Below, piece after piece: positions 41,050 to 53,900 of a DNA stretch of 64,000 bases; the first letter of the stretch is position 1; every line of letters starts with the position of its first letter. Below the pieces are notes generated by a model that worked only from the letters and a program-made list of their open reading frames with translations, did no database searches and had not been told where the DNA came from. Made by a program: the position numbers and the translations under genes. Source of the stretch: Ochromonas danica (lineage: Eukaryota; Sar; Chrysophyceae; Chromulinales; Chromulinaceae); NCBI GenBank assembly GCA_015146655.1, contig VKHL01000017.1, positions 225,015 through 289,014 of the forward strand, in the 5' to 3' direction.

Positions 41050-44000
41050 TCATGTGATGGAAATCACATACTTGGCCCACCAATCAGTGCGAGTCTTCTC
41101 GAGAAAAGCACAAGAGAATCCAGCTTGTGCATTGCATTCCGATCCAAACTCGCGAGTTGTCACCTGACTCCGAAACGCCGTGCATTTGATGACAACCTTT
41201 ACATGTTCCTTGCTTATAATGGTCGGTCGACGACCATAAGCAAAGAGAACGACCGCACCACCATCCGCCTGGATCGATTTGCTCTGAGAGTCATATCCTT
41301 GATTCACTCCCATAATTATCACATCAACACCCTCCTTCAACTCCACTTCATCAATAGTCACAGCAGAATTTGCGTAATTTATGATCAAACACACACAGCA
41401 GCGACTGGCATTAACCAGCATGTCGTGACTGCCTTGCCAGTCACCAATTAAGCCCCACAGAGTTTCATCCAAGATTTTGTGGTAAACCGTCCTATCCTCC
41501 ACAGGAGGAAGAAATGGCAGGGTCAAGAAGAACAACTTGGTGGAACTGATAACTTCTTGCTCATTCTTGCGGCGACCACTATGCTTCTTTTTATTTGCCG
41601 TTCCAAACACATATTGATCGCTGACGGGGGTTGCGCTCTTCGCGGTGAAGCGATCCACTGAATTCTCCATTGGAGAAGACGTCTGCAAATCCTCCGCCAA
41701 TGAATGGTTAGATGGAGACAATGCTAGCAGCTTTTGCTTTGCTTCATCCAAGGATACCATGGCCGAAGGATTGCCGAAACGAGATCGAAATCGATACAGT
41801 TTTCGATAGGCAGCATATGCTGCAGCTTTGTTGAAACAGAAAATACGCTTCAAATCAGAAGAAACACTTTGTCCATATTCGAAAATCTCAATGAAATACC
41901 TTTCTTCAGCACTTTTGCTTACTGCAACATGAGAGAGCGTTGGCATATCAAATTTCCAAAGAGGAGTGCAGTCTTTGTTTAAAATAACAAGAAGACGCGC
42001 TGAAAGAACTATACCAAAGGTGTTCTTTATGTTGGCATCTTTTGTTTGATATCCAAGAGTAAACGCAACAAAGAACGTATCTTTGTAGCGTCGTCGAACT
42101 GCTCGTTGTAGAATATATGCCTGCGCATTGGCCGCGAACAAGTCCAATGGAGACAACACCAGATCAACATCCTGTGCATCTCGTTTTAACAGTGCTCGAG
42201 CAGGACGAACTTGTTGGCACATAGAAGCATTATTTATTTGATTGTTGATCCCCATGGCAACATTGGATATCCCCTCTGTTACACCCATAACAGGCTTCAC
42301 CGCCACTCCAACCAAACCTTGTCCAACACCTTTGAAGAAGCCCAACGCACCCGTCTTCTTGCCTTCTTCCAATGGTTTCTTTACAAGATCTGAGATACCT
42401 GAAGAGAAGCCCGAGAAGAGACTCTCTCCTCCCGCTTTGAATCCTGACAAGACTCCCCCGCGAGACGACTTCATTTGTCTCATTTTCTCATCTCTTTTCT
42501 TCAAGAATGTTTCATCGCCAGTCAAAGAAGCCACCCCGCGAGCGAGAGAATTGACACTAGTAGTGGCGGAACCTATGATGGTTGTTGTGGACCCAACTAC
42601 CCCTGTGGCAACACCACTCACCAAGCTGCCAGTACCTTTCGTCATTCCTTTCGCAAAGGCCATCGGACTCTCCATCATTGCAGTATAAGGCTATATCGAT
42701 AATCAAATCACAATTATCAAAATAAACAAGAAAATTAAATCAATGATCTTGCGTAGAACATACCTCGTAGAAGAAATCCTGCACTCCTTCGCCAATGTTC
42801 TTGTACAGACCTGCCGGTTTGCCCAACAAACTCAACGATCCTATCAAATTACCAGCCAAACCAAACAGATTGGCCTGCATATCTCGCAAAACTTTGTTGA
42901 TAATACGAGTAGCTAAAGTGTTGGGTGACTCCAATGCATTGCGCGCAATGAAGGAATTGATCTTTAGATCCATGTCCTCCACAGCACTAATATTCTCTAG
43001 CATCTGCATCCACTTCATACCAGCAGGAATGCTCGAAACAGGTCGTGGAAAATGAGTTGGATAAAAGCTGACCACCAATTTAATTGGATGAACGACGATC
43101 TGCTCATAGAATATTTTATTTCCTCGAGAAGCTTGATATTGCTTCTCAATATCATACAAAGAGCTCTCTTGCAAAGGTTGAGCTAGATTGCTGTTGAAAT
43201 TATTTGCCTGTAACTCAAGAGAGTAGCTGGACGATTGGAGACTACTTTGCACATCAACGAAGTCCCTGTACAAGTCGCAAACGAAAATGATAGCACTCGC
43301 CGAGTCCAATCGAACTTCCGTCTCAAGCATTCGAAAAGCCACATATTTAATAATGGAAGTACTTTGATCAGTTGGTTTCTCCATGACGAGAGAAAGTTGA
43401 ATGAAAGAAGGGAGTGAATCTTTCATAGACTTGCTGCCTGCAGACAGAGAAGATGCCGCCGATTTGGAACTCTTTTGACCACTATCAATAAACTTCTTAG
43501 CCTTCGCATTAGGACACAACAAAACAGGATAAACCGCCGATTCAGCATAATTATCCACTTGTATGCCCTCCAATTGAAACTCGATCACAAGGGTCGAAAC
43601 ATCGTTCAGAGAAGAGTCAGCAGGAATGAACTGGTACAAGGAAAACTCCACTCCTTGCAAGTATGCAGTAAGAAGCTCTCGGCGAGTAGGACATTCTGCT
43701 ATAAAAGAAAAACAAACTATTCCTGCATTTATCTTTATCATAACGTCTTTATTGCCGCCTTCCATTTCCATGCGCGGACTTTGAATAGCACTGTGAGTTG
43801 AAACCGGCTCCAGACATATCATTTTACCAGAGGAATAGGCTTTGATAAGAAGACGGAACTTTTGATTCGAAACGAAGAAAAATTTCTCAACGCCAACATT
43901 GGCTGTATCAACAGTAATGATTGGCTTGGAGGAAACAGAGTCGTGCAGAAACAAAGATATCTGCGAACTTAAGTCCTGGTCTGCCCAACCAAAAGGTTTT

Positions 44001-47000
44001 CGCTCACCCGCCAAAACAACTATTCCATATTTGCTCAAATTCCTTCCAGATAAAACGGAGTCCAGCTTGCCTTGTTGCACCAGAAAAGGAATAGGACAAT
44101 CATTGCGAATCAACAATCCAATTGCTGTCAGGGCTCGGAAAGCTTTTGTATGCTGGTCCTGCGCAATGCGTGACTCCCAAACAGTAACTGTGGTGTAGGA
44201 GGGTTCATTCTCCAGAGAAAATCGAACCTCCACGTTAATAACTACATTATCATTATCGTTATTGGCACCAGGTAAGTAAAGTACAGTAGTGCCAATAGCA
44301 TTAACATCGATAGATCCCAGACTGAACTCTGTTCCTTCACTGCAAATTCGTACATTAGTATCATCATATTCAGAGAGCGAGTACCACGGTTGACAGGCTT
44401 TGGGTGGAATGGTCACATCATTCCTGTTGGAAGTCCCTGAAGCTTTCTGCCTCAAGGAAATAGCCCTCTCTGTGTAATTGATTACATGCACACTGTACAT
44501 GACGCTCAAGATATGAGAAAGATCGGGGGCAAGAGCAAAGGGCTCCAATTTGATGGCAATATTATGCATATTTCGGTAAGTTGTATCCACCAATTGCAGA
44601 TTAGATTTTTGCTGGCCAAGAGATTTGAGAGGAATATCAGGGAGGTTAGACTTCATATCGTTCGACAAAAGCGTTATGTTTCCATCTCTAACGCGAGCTA
44701 ACTGCAATCCATTTGCGCCTCCAGTCCAATGTTCAGGCAGAATTTCTGATGGAACCTTCTTTGCCGTGAAAAAGCGATGATCAACAAGCAAACACTCACA
44801 ATATAAAACAATCTGCAAGGAGCCTTGCGTGGTCTTGCTGATAAGAACATTCAAGAAAAAGGGAACATCATGGTCCTCGTAAGACTTTTGTAATCCACAT
44901 TTTATTTCCTTGACGGCTCCCACAGCAAGAGTCATCCCAAAACTGCAAGTGGTAGAAAACTGACCGATTCTATATTGCATTCGCAGATCACCACTGGGTT
45001 TGATTGACAAAATAGGAACATCGCCACCAGAAGCCACATCGAAGGTCTCAATTCCAGCTTTGCTTCCACTAGAACTAACCAATACAGTAACCGCACAAGG
45101 AAGCCGATTGCATATATTCATCGGTGGAATCAAGGTGACGAGCAGGAATCGATGCTCACGGATATTTAACAGCATATTTGCAGAACATGAAGCTCCCGTG
45201 CAAACGATATCTTCATAACTGACTTTTTCATCTTCTAACTCACGAATGAAGGTCATAGAAAGGGGCTTTGACCAATCCATTACAGCATCGAAAGGTCTTA
45301 ATCTAAACGTCGACGTTACTGTGGCATACTGTAAAGGTAAGCTCACCGTGGCCTTTGGAGGAATTCTCATAGCGAAAATAATAGCATCATCCTGCTGAAT
45401 ACCCAACTCGACATCTATAGGCAACTCATTGCAAATTTGAGTGGTGGTCATGATTCGAATTTCTTTCGTTTCATCATTGTGCACAACGACATCCCAAACA
45501 ACATAAGCACATTTCAGAACAGGATCATCTTCTCCACTTGCCCGAACTATAGATCTGGTGCGTACCCATTTACGGCGACGAACAGAATCAGTTGGCAACT
45601 TCGTTCTCTTCGATGAGTTACTCAAGAAAAAATTGAAATTTACAGCATACTCCCAACCATCTTCGTCGATATTTCTTCCCACGACACCAGCCATGTCAAC
45701 TTTCCATTGTTCGATCCATATCCAACCCTTAGGACAAGGGAAAGCAGACAAATCTCCAATATTCTCACCAGATACATTTGTCCACTCGGGAGGGTCGTTA
45801 AGCTGAGACCATGGTTGCTCCCATTTCATTTTCAAGGGGTTATATCGAGCGTGTTGAAACACCTCTTCAACAGTTACATCATTATCAACTTTTGAAACAG
45901 ATCGATGCGGTTGCAGCTGATACACCTTACTGCGGCGGATATTGCACGACAAATGACGCAAATCTGCCAATTTTCCTCCTAAATCTCCATGGAATCGCAT
46001 GTAAAAAGCATCCACACCAGTAAACTTCCCTTTTGAGGAAATTGAAATGGGAATGGACGTGTTGTAATCTTGAACCAAAAGAAGTGATAGATTCGATTGA
46101 CTGTCGAATATCTCTACCGGAATACCCAATTGATTATTGATCGAAAGAGGGAATCTCTTCTTCGACGAAACTCTTGTATTGTCGTAGATGCCAACGTTCT
46201 TCATCAACTCTGCCGCGTTGACAAGACATTTGATAAACTCACCAGTGGCATTTATCTGAAGAATGTCCGTAGATCCAGCCTCAACCTGCAGACCATTAAA
46301 ATCATAGGTTACTTTCAACACAGGACTCCATTCTTCTACAACGGGTTCCCAAATAGCCAAAGGTAAATTATAATAATCGGAGGCAATGACCACACTACCC
46401 GATCCAAACAGCTGCCTGGAGGCACCATCTGCTAAGAATGTTGCTTCTTTCGCTTGAAGCCGCATTAAGGGAATGTTCTGTTCATGATAATCGTTGATTA
46501 GAATGACTTCAAAACTCAAAACCGAATATGAGAATTTATATGCAACGATGTGCTCTTCTTTCCTCCGAACACCACCAATACGGTCCTTTTCGCTGACAGG
46601 AGAGCTCAATTCAATTTCCTCTTCATTAGAAGACGTTTGCCGAACAGCATCAATAACGGCCGCGGAATGAAGCAAATCGTTGAGAGAAGCGCGAAAACTA
46701 ACATGTTCGACAGCAACATCAATCTCCAAACTGATCAATTGCTGCTGTTGGGTTGTGGTCGAGGAATGAAGTCGCAAGGCCATCGGTTCCAACAAACGCC
46801 GAAAGCCTTTAAGACCAACAACATCGTAAGCAATAAATATCTCGGATTCCATTAATGAAATATCCAAGACCATCTTGTCGTCACTGTCGACTTTATTCAA
46901 GAGGAGCTGAACGAAAAGCTGACAGCGATTAACCAAGGCTTTAGAATTGGCTGACTTTGGATTCTCCAAAAACATCAACTGAGGATCTTTGACAGATAAC

Positions 47001-50000
47001 GATAAAAGAACCGCTGGTTGATTATCGTTCACCTCTATTTTGTCAGCACTTGACTTGACAACTTCCTTCCCCAAATTACTTGAGGTCATAGCTTGTACTA
47101 CAGACAAAGCTGCATCAACGTTACTCTGTACAGTTTCGGCCAGGTGAAGCAGTGGCTCCAAGGCAAACAGCAAAGCGACCTCACTCACGTCGATCTGCAC
47201 ATTATTGCACTCATTTGGCTCTTGATTCATGCGGAAGGTGATCATGAAGTGGTCATTCTCATGATGATGATGTGATGCGATCCGATGAAAGTCTCCACCA
47301 ATGAGCTTCTTATAATAATGCTCAACAACCCTCTCTCGAGCATCAACAACTTCAACAGCACGCAAGCTGCCTTCAACGGATAATTCAGCGGCTTTGCTAG
47401 TGCAAAAGGCAGCAAGAGATCGAATGTTGAGAGAAAATGCAACTTCAAAGAAATCCAAATTAGAATCTACCCCACCAGTTAATGCATTGAAGGCAAGAAA
47501 ATGCAGAGAAACTTGCTCCAAAGAGAAATGGCTACGAAAACCGTCCATGTTTCCAGATATCTCTTCAGACATCTTCGTCTTGGAGGCAGCACTACTTGAA
47601 GAAGCCAGGTCATTCATAGTATCGAATACACGCATTTCATCGATAGACCGCATCAAGTTCCAAGCCAACACTTTGTACTTGCTAGTTGTAATGTGGTCTG
47701 CATAAACATTGATGGTAGCAATCGCTATGGAGAACTCTGATTGATATCCATCATATAGAGAGGAAGCCGTACTCTGAATACTGAAGTAAGAACCTTTTAT
47801 TAAATCTTGTTGAACAGATTCTTCATTAGCTTTCGCCAATAGAACAGCAGAAAAGGAAGAAGGACGCAAAGAGTCTTCCACCGTGAGTGAGTTTAGAGAG
47901 AAATAAATACACGTATCAACTGATCGTTGAACAACAGTGGCAGTGATCAGCTCAAAAGAAACCTTTGCCACATGACCTTCACCTATTCTTAACCATAAAA
48001 GAATCTTTGGCAAAGTCGCTTTCACTTTCACCTTCACAGGGGTCAAGTGTTTTTGGTGGGAGTTATCAGGATTTGTTTTAACAACCATTGCAGACCGTCG
48101 TTGCTGCACCACAGCATGGACATTTTGACATTCACCGCTTTTCAATCCCTGTTCTTCTCTGCTTGGTATGTTTAAGCTCGAGAGCACTACAAACATCACC
48201 TTCAGCAATCTTGCAACTTTCAAAGCGTCAAGATCCGCCTCAATATAAGGGACAATGTCAACACTAATATTCAGATCAGCTTCATCTTGATGGATATTTT
48301 GCAAGCTCAAATTCACTTGAAAGGGCTTCACAAGATAAGATGTTTCTTCGCCATTCGTCGAAAAAACAGGGCGAGTCAACGGCATGGCAATGCTGATTTG
48401 GGACAGCTGGGCATCCCATTTCATTTGATCATTAAGTAGGTAGCCCTTTACCATTAGATGACCCATATTAACCACTACGCATTGAGTAGAGCCATCTAAC
48501 TCAGGCAAAAGAATTATTGGCGCCTCCAGATCAACATTCAAATTAATGGTAGCCTTTGGTATAGCATTTTCAAAGATAGATCCAAATGACGGTGAACGAG
48601 AAGACGGCAATATCAAGACATCATTAGGAGCACTTCCTTCCACCAAGAAAGATAAGAGTCGATTCACGCATTCTCTATTCCAACTGATAAGAGAAGGACG
48701 AGCCGAGAAAATGACATCAATAGAGCTTGGTTTCACACTTATGGCAATTTCACAAGGAGGGGTTCCTTGGGTATCTTCGTATCGAATAAATGACAATAAC
48801 TCAGGATTGTAAGGTTGAGCGGAGCAACTGTCATGAATACTGAAATTATGCATTCTAAACTTCATGCCAACGGTGTTAAAACGAGTCTCCACCAAAAAGT
48901 CGGCATCAATATTGGACGAGGCTACTTCCTCCCCATCATGCATGACACGAAGAATTGATGAGGCAATAAAACGGGCGCGGAATGAAAAAGCCTGATTGAT
49001 GGCTAGCTCCGCTTCTTGACTGAGTTTACCCAACGAAGACTCCAAATTTTGCAACAACAGAACATCTTCCTCTTCTTCCGAAATCTTCGCCGAAGGCGCT
49101 ATCTCAGGTTGTTTGGATTTGGAAGAAAACCACCCTGAAAACAATCCGGATGAAGATGAGCCTTCAGCTGAAGATATTTCAAACGCCCCTTTCTTGTTGG
49201 TAGGTGGCTCTCTTAAGCGCTGCAATTCCAAAACAGCTTCTTTTGCGCCCAGTTCACGGAATAAAATCAATGCTGATAGTGGCAGGGAATCATCAAACCC
49301 TTTCAACTGCTCTTCAAGATGATTAATATCTTGTTTCAACTCAGCACCGACGATTTTCTGCTTTACTAAACTAATGTATTTCGCTCGGGACTTCATACAA
49401 AGGACGATCTTTGCAATCTAACAAAATAACAAAACCAAACTAAGTGAAAGCACGCATTACAACTCTTCTCAGACTAACCTTTGAGCTGTGTGAACTCTCC
49501 CTACCAATTATAATCACGAAAGCATATCGCCACCAACCTCGGGGGTCTTCAGTGGGTCTTAGTCGTGGACGATAGGTGGAAGCCTGCTTCTTCCGATCCA
49601 ATTCACCAAGGCTTTTAGTTAATAACATGACTTGTTTATATTGGCCATTATCAACCCGGAAAGAGATGAGTGAGCTTTCAATCTGCATATCTATATTAGG
49701 AGTTGTCTCATTGCAAAGCTCGCGATGCGTAATTTTCACACACAACTCATTAGGCGGCTCCAGTATATAGCTGAACTTTTCATGAACAGATGATGAGTTT
49801 GGACCGCGATATATAGTGTCTTGCATATAGGTTTGCCACGTTTGATGATCTGCATCGACAAACGTGGGAGAAGAAAAGTTCCAATAGACGGCACAATTCC
49901 GCACGGCACCCAACTTGTGCACCGCTGTGAACGCTTTGTTTGTTACATCTCGTTTCACAAACTTGGCCGTCCATGCTTCATCGGTTGTTGTGAGAATAAT

Positions 50001-50549
50001 TTGTTCCAATGAGATACCACAGCTGAACACCTTTCCAGGATCAGTATAGGAATCCTCGTAGCGGAGATGCACGTCATTAATCGTCACCTCCAGATTATCT
50101 AAGATTCTGGTGGTTAGTTGCTGAACATAGGATGCTTTATGGGCCGCTGTGTCGAGGTTGCGGTTGGAGTTGCGGACAGCAAGCAGCACACCATCTTCGA
50201 CTGCTTTGAGTCTCGTCGCGACAGAAGCAGAGAGCAAAGCTTTCGCTTCATCGGAACTATACTTGAAGAAGTCTATAGGGGCAGCCAACAAATACACTCC
50301 TTCAACGAAGATCTCCACAGGCTTCGACTCAAGAGCTGTCCAGGGCACTTTGACCCGCAGCTTGGATAGAGACCCCTTTACCACACGGATCGGTAAATTC
50401 AGCTGATCCAAAGCAGAAGGCTTCAATTGAAGATTAGTTAATTCAACCTTTCCACTCCAAACACCCAATTTCAAGTTTTCTCTTGTCAGACCCTCAACAT
50501 AATTGCCTAAGACATCGGTAAGAACATTCAGGAGCAGACTTTTTGCCAT
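41050..50549 (-). CDS. VPS13: VPS13 family bridge-like lipid transfer protein
   Basis: Three exons, 49479-50549, 42764-49417 and 41050-42690, give 3121 residues, the usual size. VPS13 proteins are rod-shaped bulk lipid conduits at membrane contact sites. The N-terminal chorein domain is clear (LLNVLTDVLGNYVEGL, LKLGVWSGKVELTNLQLK, HLRYEDSYTDP). The middle exon, 6.65 kb without an intron, holds the repeating-beta-groove body and an adaptor-binding-like region (PPMNICNRLPCAVTVLV). Near residues 2580-2710 is the conserved C-terminal amphipathic region (MAFAKGMTKGTGSLVSGV, GFFKGVGQGLVG). The last about 140 residues form a beta-rich tail that I cannot match to the usual terminal PH-like domain. 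Exon 1 is taken to the AAG before GTTAGT so that phase and family length fit. Confidence 0.9.
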
Positions 50550-50934
50550 GGAGGATACTCAAATCGAGAAGGACAAAGGAAAGGAAAAGAAATGAAATGG
50601 ACTGTAACCAGCAACTGCTACTCCTAAGAACTTATCGCTGGCCTAAGATCGCTGACCAAGAAAGTTTTGGCGAACAAAAATGTGACGGGAACGAACACAG
50701 CACAGCATACACACAACACAGATCGCGCACAGAGAGCACACACTCTGCTGCTGTGGCTTGGGAGAAATCCATAAAACAGGGAGTTGGAGGTCTTGAAACG
50801 GGTTTTCTAGAAAAAGTGGCTTGGCGGCCATGAGAGAGACCAAGTTAACGTCCCCTTCTGCCTTCACTCTCCTATGACCTTCATCAGCGATTGAGCCTCA
50901 GCCATCTAAGATTCCTCCAATTTCTATTGAAAGA
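50550..50934. promoter_or_regulatory. Divergent intergenic region (VPS13 / formin)
   Basis: 385 bp between start codons; must hold both promoters. CA-rich stretch near 50700-50745. No defined element is visible. Confidence 0.35.
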
Positions 50935-53900
50935 ATGAATTTTGGAATCCATGACATGCTCTCTGCGCTCAATACCCTATCAAGCAGCGTGGCGGGAATG
51001 GCAAACTCCGTGAGCTTTACCTCGTTGGACTATTCCTTAATAACCAACTCTATTGTGGGTCAGTTCAGATCTTTCTCCCTTTCTCTTGCACGTTATTTAT
51101 TCAATCTCCTATCTTGCAGTCATTGGTGAATTTCCTGACGATAAGGCAGAAGAAGTGCTCTCCTTGACTCAGGGCAAGGCCGTGATGATGTGGAATTTGA
51201 GGTCCGTCACCAACGCTGTTTCCCTTTTTCCTTCGCTAATACTGAATCCTTTTAGCCCACGTCCTACTTCGAATACGGTGCGGCTACTGTTTGAAAATCA
51301 AGTTGTGGACGTGGCCTGGAAAACGCCTTGTCAATACACACGAGCTCCGCGGTTGGATACCGTCTTCTCACTTTGCCTCAGTATGAAGGCGTGGTACGAT
51401 TTGAGTCCTGAAAATCTTTGCTTCCTTTCTAACCCTGTAGGCAGAGCTAATGCTGGTATCGTCGTTGCTTGCTTCTTGCGTTACATCGGGGCGTTCGATC
51501 GAACTGCGCACGCCTACGATCACTACCGCCACATTCGGTAAGAGTACGAACTGCCACCGTTCACGGAGGACTAAATGCTTTCTTTCTTCTATTTTTTAGA
51601 GGCAAGGATAATGCAACTGCTGGCCGATTGGCACCTTCATACAATCAACTCTTCGCTAATATTGATAAAACTGTGGAGAGCAACGGCTATTCCAACACTA
51701 CACCCCTTCACCTCAAAATCATTACTATCCAAGGCCTTCCTGTGGAAGAACTACCATGCATTGAAGTGTGGGATCTCAACGGTCTCATTTTCTCCTCGCA
51801 TTCAGGCCGGGTGGTTGACAGCTCCTGCTTTTGGGACGCTGATAGTGGAGATGCCTTTTTCAAAGTTGCCCATTATATTATTGGAGACTTCTCTATTGTG
51901 TGTAGTTTTCGAGGAGGAAGCAGTGACGAGAAAAGCAAATCTGCGATTATCTTCAAGTATCAAAACAGTACAGGTAGGGGAGCTGGCAGCTTCATGAAGG
52001 CGTGAAACTCTCTGACTGATGATGTATACGAACAGCATTTTTAGGCGAAGAAATTCTGAAATTGCGGATGTCCGAGGTCGATTTCAACCCCGAGCACAGT
52101 GATAAATTACACTCTGATGGAGATCCAGAGGCCTTCGCCTTGAACCTTGTCTTTGACCGGGAATTGACTCCATCAAATCAAATTTCTCGTGCAAATGCAG
52201 TCACCTCCTTGCCTTCTTTTCCAAAGTATGGCATCGAAGCCTTTGAAGCTGGTCTGGACGAGGTGACCACCATTGCTTATTTCTTCAAATAATCACTTAA
52301 TGAGCTAATCTATTTCTTTGAGGCAGATTTCGAAAAGCCATCCTGTTGTCCCCGACTCCAAGTTATACTCGGAGCTGAATAAAAGTAGCTCGGAAGATCG
52401 ATATATAAGTGTTGCTTTGCAGTTAGCAAACAACGACGTTTCCGTGGCGAGCTCTTTGATCGAGAAGATGAAGAAACGAGCCAGCGATTTCATTGCGCGT
52501 GTTTCCCCCGTGGACACTACGATTGATATCACAACTGACATGCCTGCTTCTTTATCCTACTCTGAAGATTCCTGGGAGGTTATAAACTTAAGGTGTCCAG
52601 TTTGCAAGGATGAAAGCGCAGCCAAAAAAGATCAGATTATCTCTTGCTCGGAGTGCAGCCGAATATTTCATACATTCTGCGTTGGTCTTCGAAAGATTCC
52701 CTATAGTTCTTCCAATGAGCAAGATCAGCAGTATCGTGACAAGTATATTCGTCGCCACTTTTGTGATTGGAAATGTCCTGATTGCAAGATAAAACTCGAC
52801 GAGGTTGGTGCCTCTTCAGGATGTGAAGTCAGGCAAGGAGTTTTGTCGCCTCCAAGGAGTGAATTTCGAGGAAAGACTGTGGCCGCCACCATGTGTCAAC
52901 CAACGTCCAGGCAATCGTATTCAACCTCTACTGGTAGCGGTATTGTCGTGACCGACCAAGCACGCCCCTTGACGAACGCCACTGGACAACCAATGCCTGC
53001 TTGGGCCGGCTCTCCATCAACCGGAGTGCCTACAGTAGTTTCTGGTCGTAGCTCTACAATTGAATCAACAACTTCACCAGAGATGTTTAAATCAAAGCAA
53101 GACCAAACAGCGTTGCTATCTGTTTGGCTGTCGGAAGCAGGCGTGTCTTTGGAAAGCCTACGGAACTTGCCAGAAGAGGAGATGAGAGAAAAGGTGCTGT
53201 CAGTCATTGCTGCTCGTAATCCCGACATCCCGATAAACATCCTCGCCGACAACCGCCATGGAAATTTAGATCTAGGTACTGCATTAAAGGGTTTATTGCA
53301 ACCCCTGCGGCTGGAAGGGTTGATCCCTGCAATTAATGGTAAAGTAGGCGGAGACTCACCTGTTCCAAGCCTGAACATGGGAACTAAGACCGAGCTTTTC
53401 CCGACGATCAGCTCTCCTTCAAGGTATTTTGGGAAGAGCTTGACGAGTGAAACTGTGCCTGCGACGAAGGCGGTTGAGGATATGAGAAGTGAAGATGAAA
53501 GAAAAGCTTCTTTTGACCCTCGGGCAAATATGCTGAAACTCATCCAGAGCCGAACGAGTATTCAAAAGGCAGGGGTGACTGTCGCGGCTGCTACTTCAAA
53601 AGCCACTTCCCAAAATGACCATGAAAATTTGAATGAAGGGAATGGTGTATTTGTCACTGGAGGAGTTTTACCAAAAGGATTCCCCTCTACAAATGTGAGC
53701 GATTTGCCACAATTAGAGAAATATTACAAGTTGATGAAGGTTAGAGAATCCCTGTCTGTTGTTTTGTTTTGAAATCATTACCTCTTTCTTACTTGTTGAT
53801 TAGGCTGGCATACCGAAGGAAGTAGTTGCACAGAAAATGGTGAATGAGAAAGCCGTTGGTTCAACAGATATTGCTGAGTATTTGGTGAATGTCAATCCTT

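Noticed and set aside
47242-47705. Short plus- and minus-strand frames inside VPS13
   Set aside because: Chance frames within a 6.65-kb continuous coding exon of a conserved protein.
51366-51440. Possible intron covering the PTEN-loop region of the formin (GTATGA to CTGTAG)
   Set aside because: Reading through keeps the expected PTEN-like helix before the loop and the GIVVACFL helix after it at the right distance, so the segment is more likely coding with a degenerate active site.
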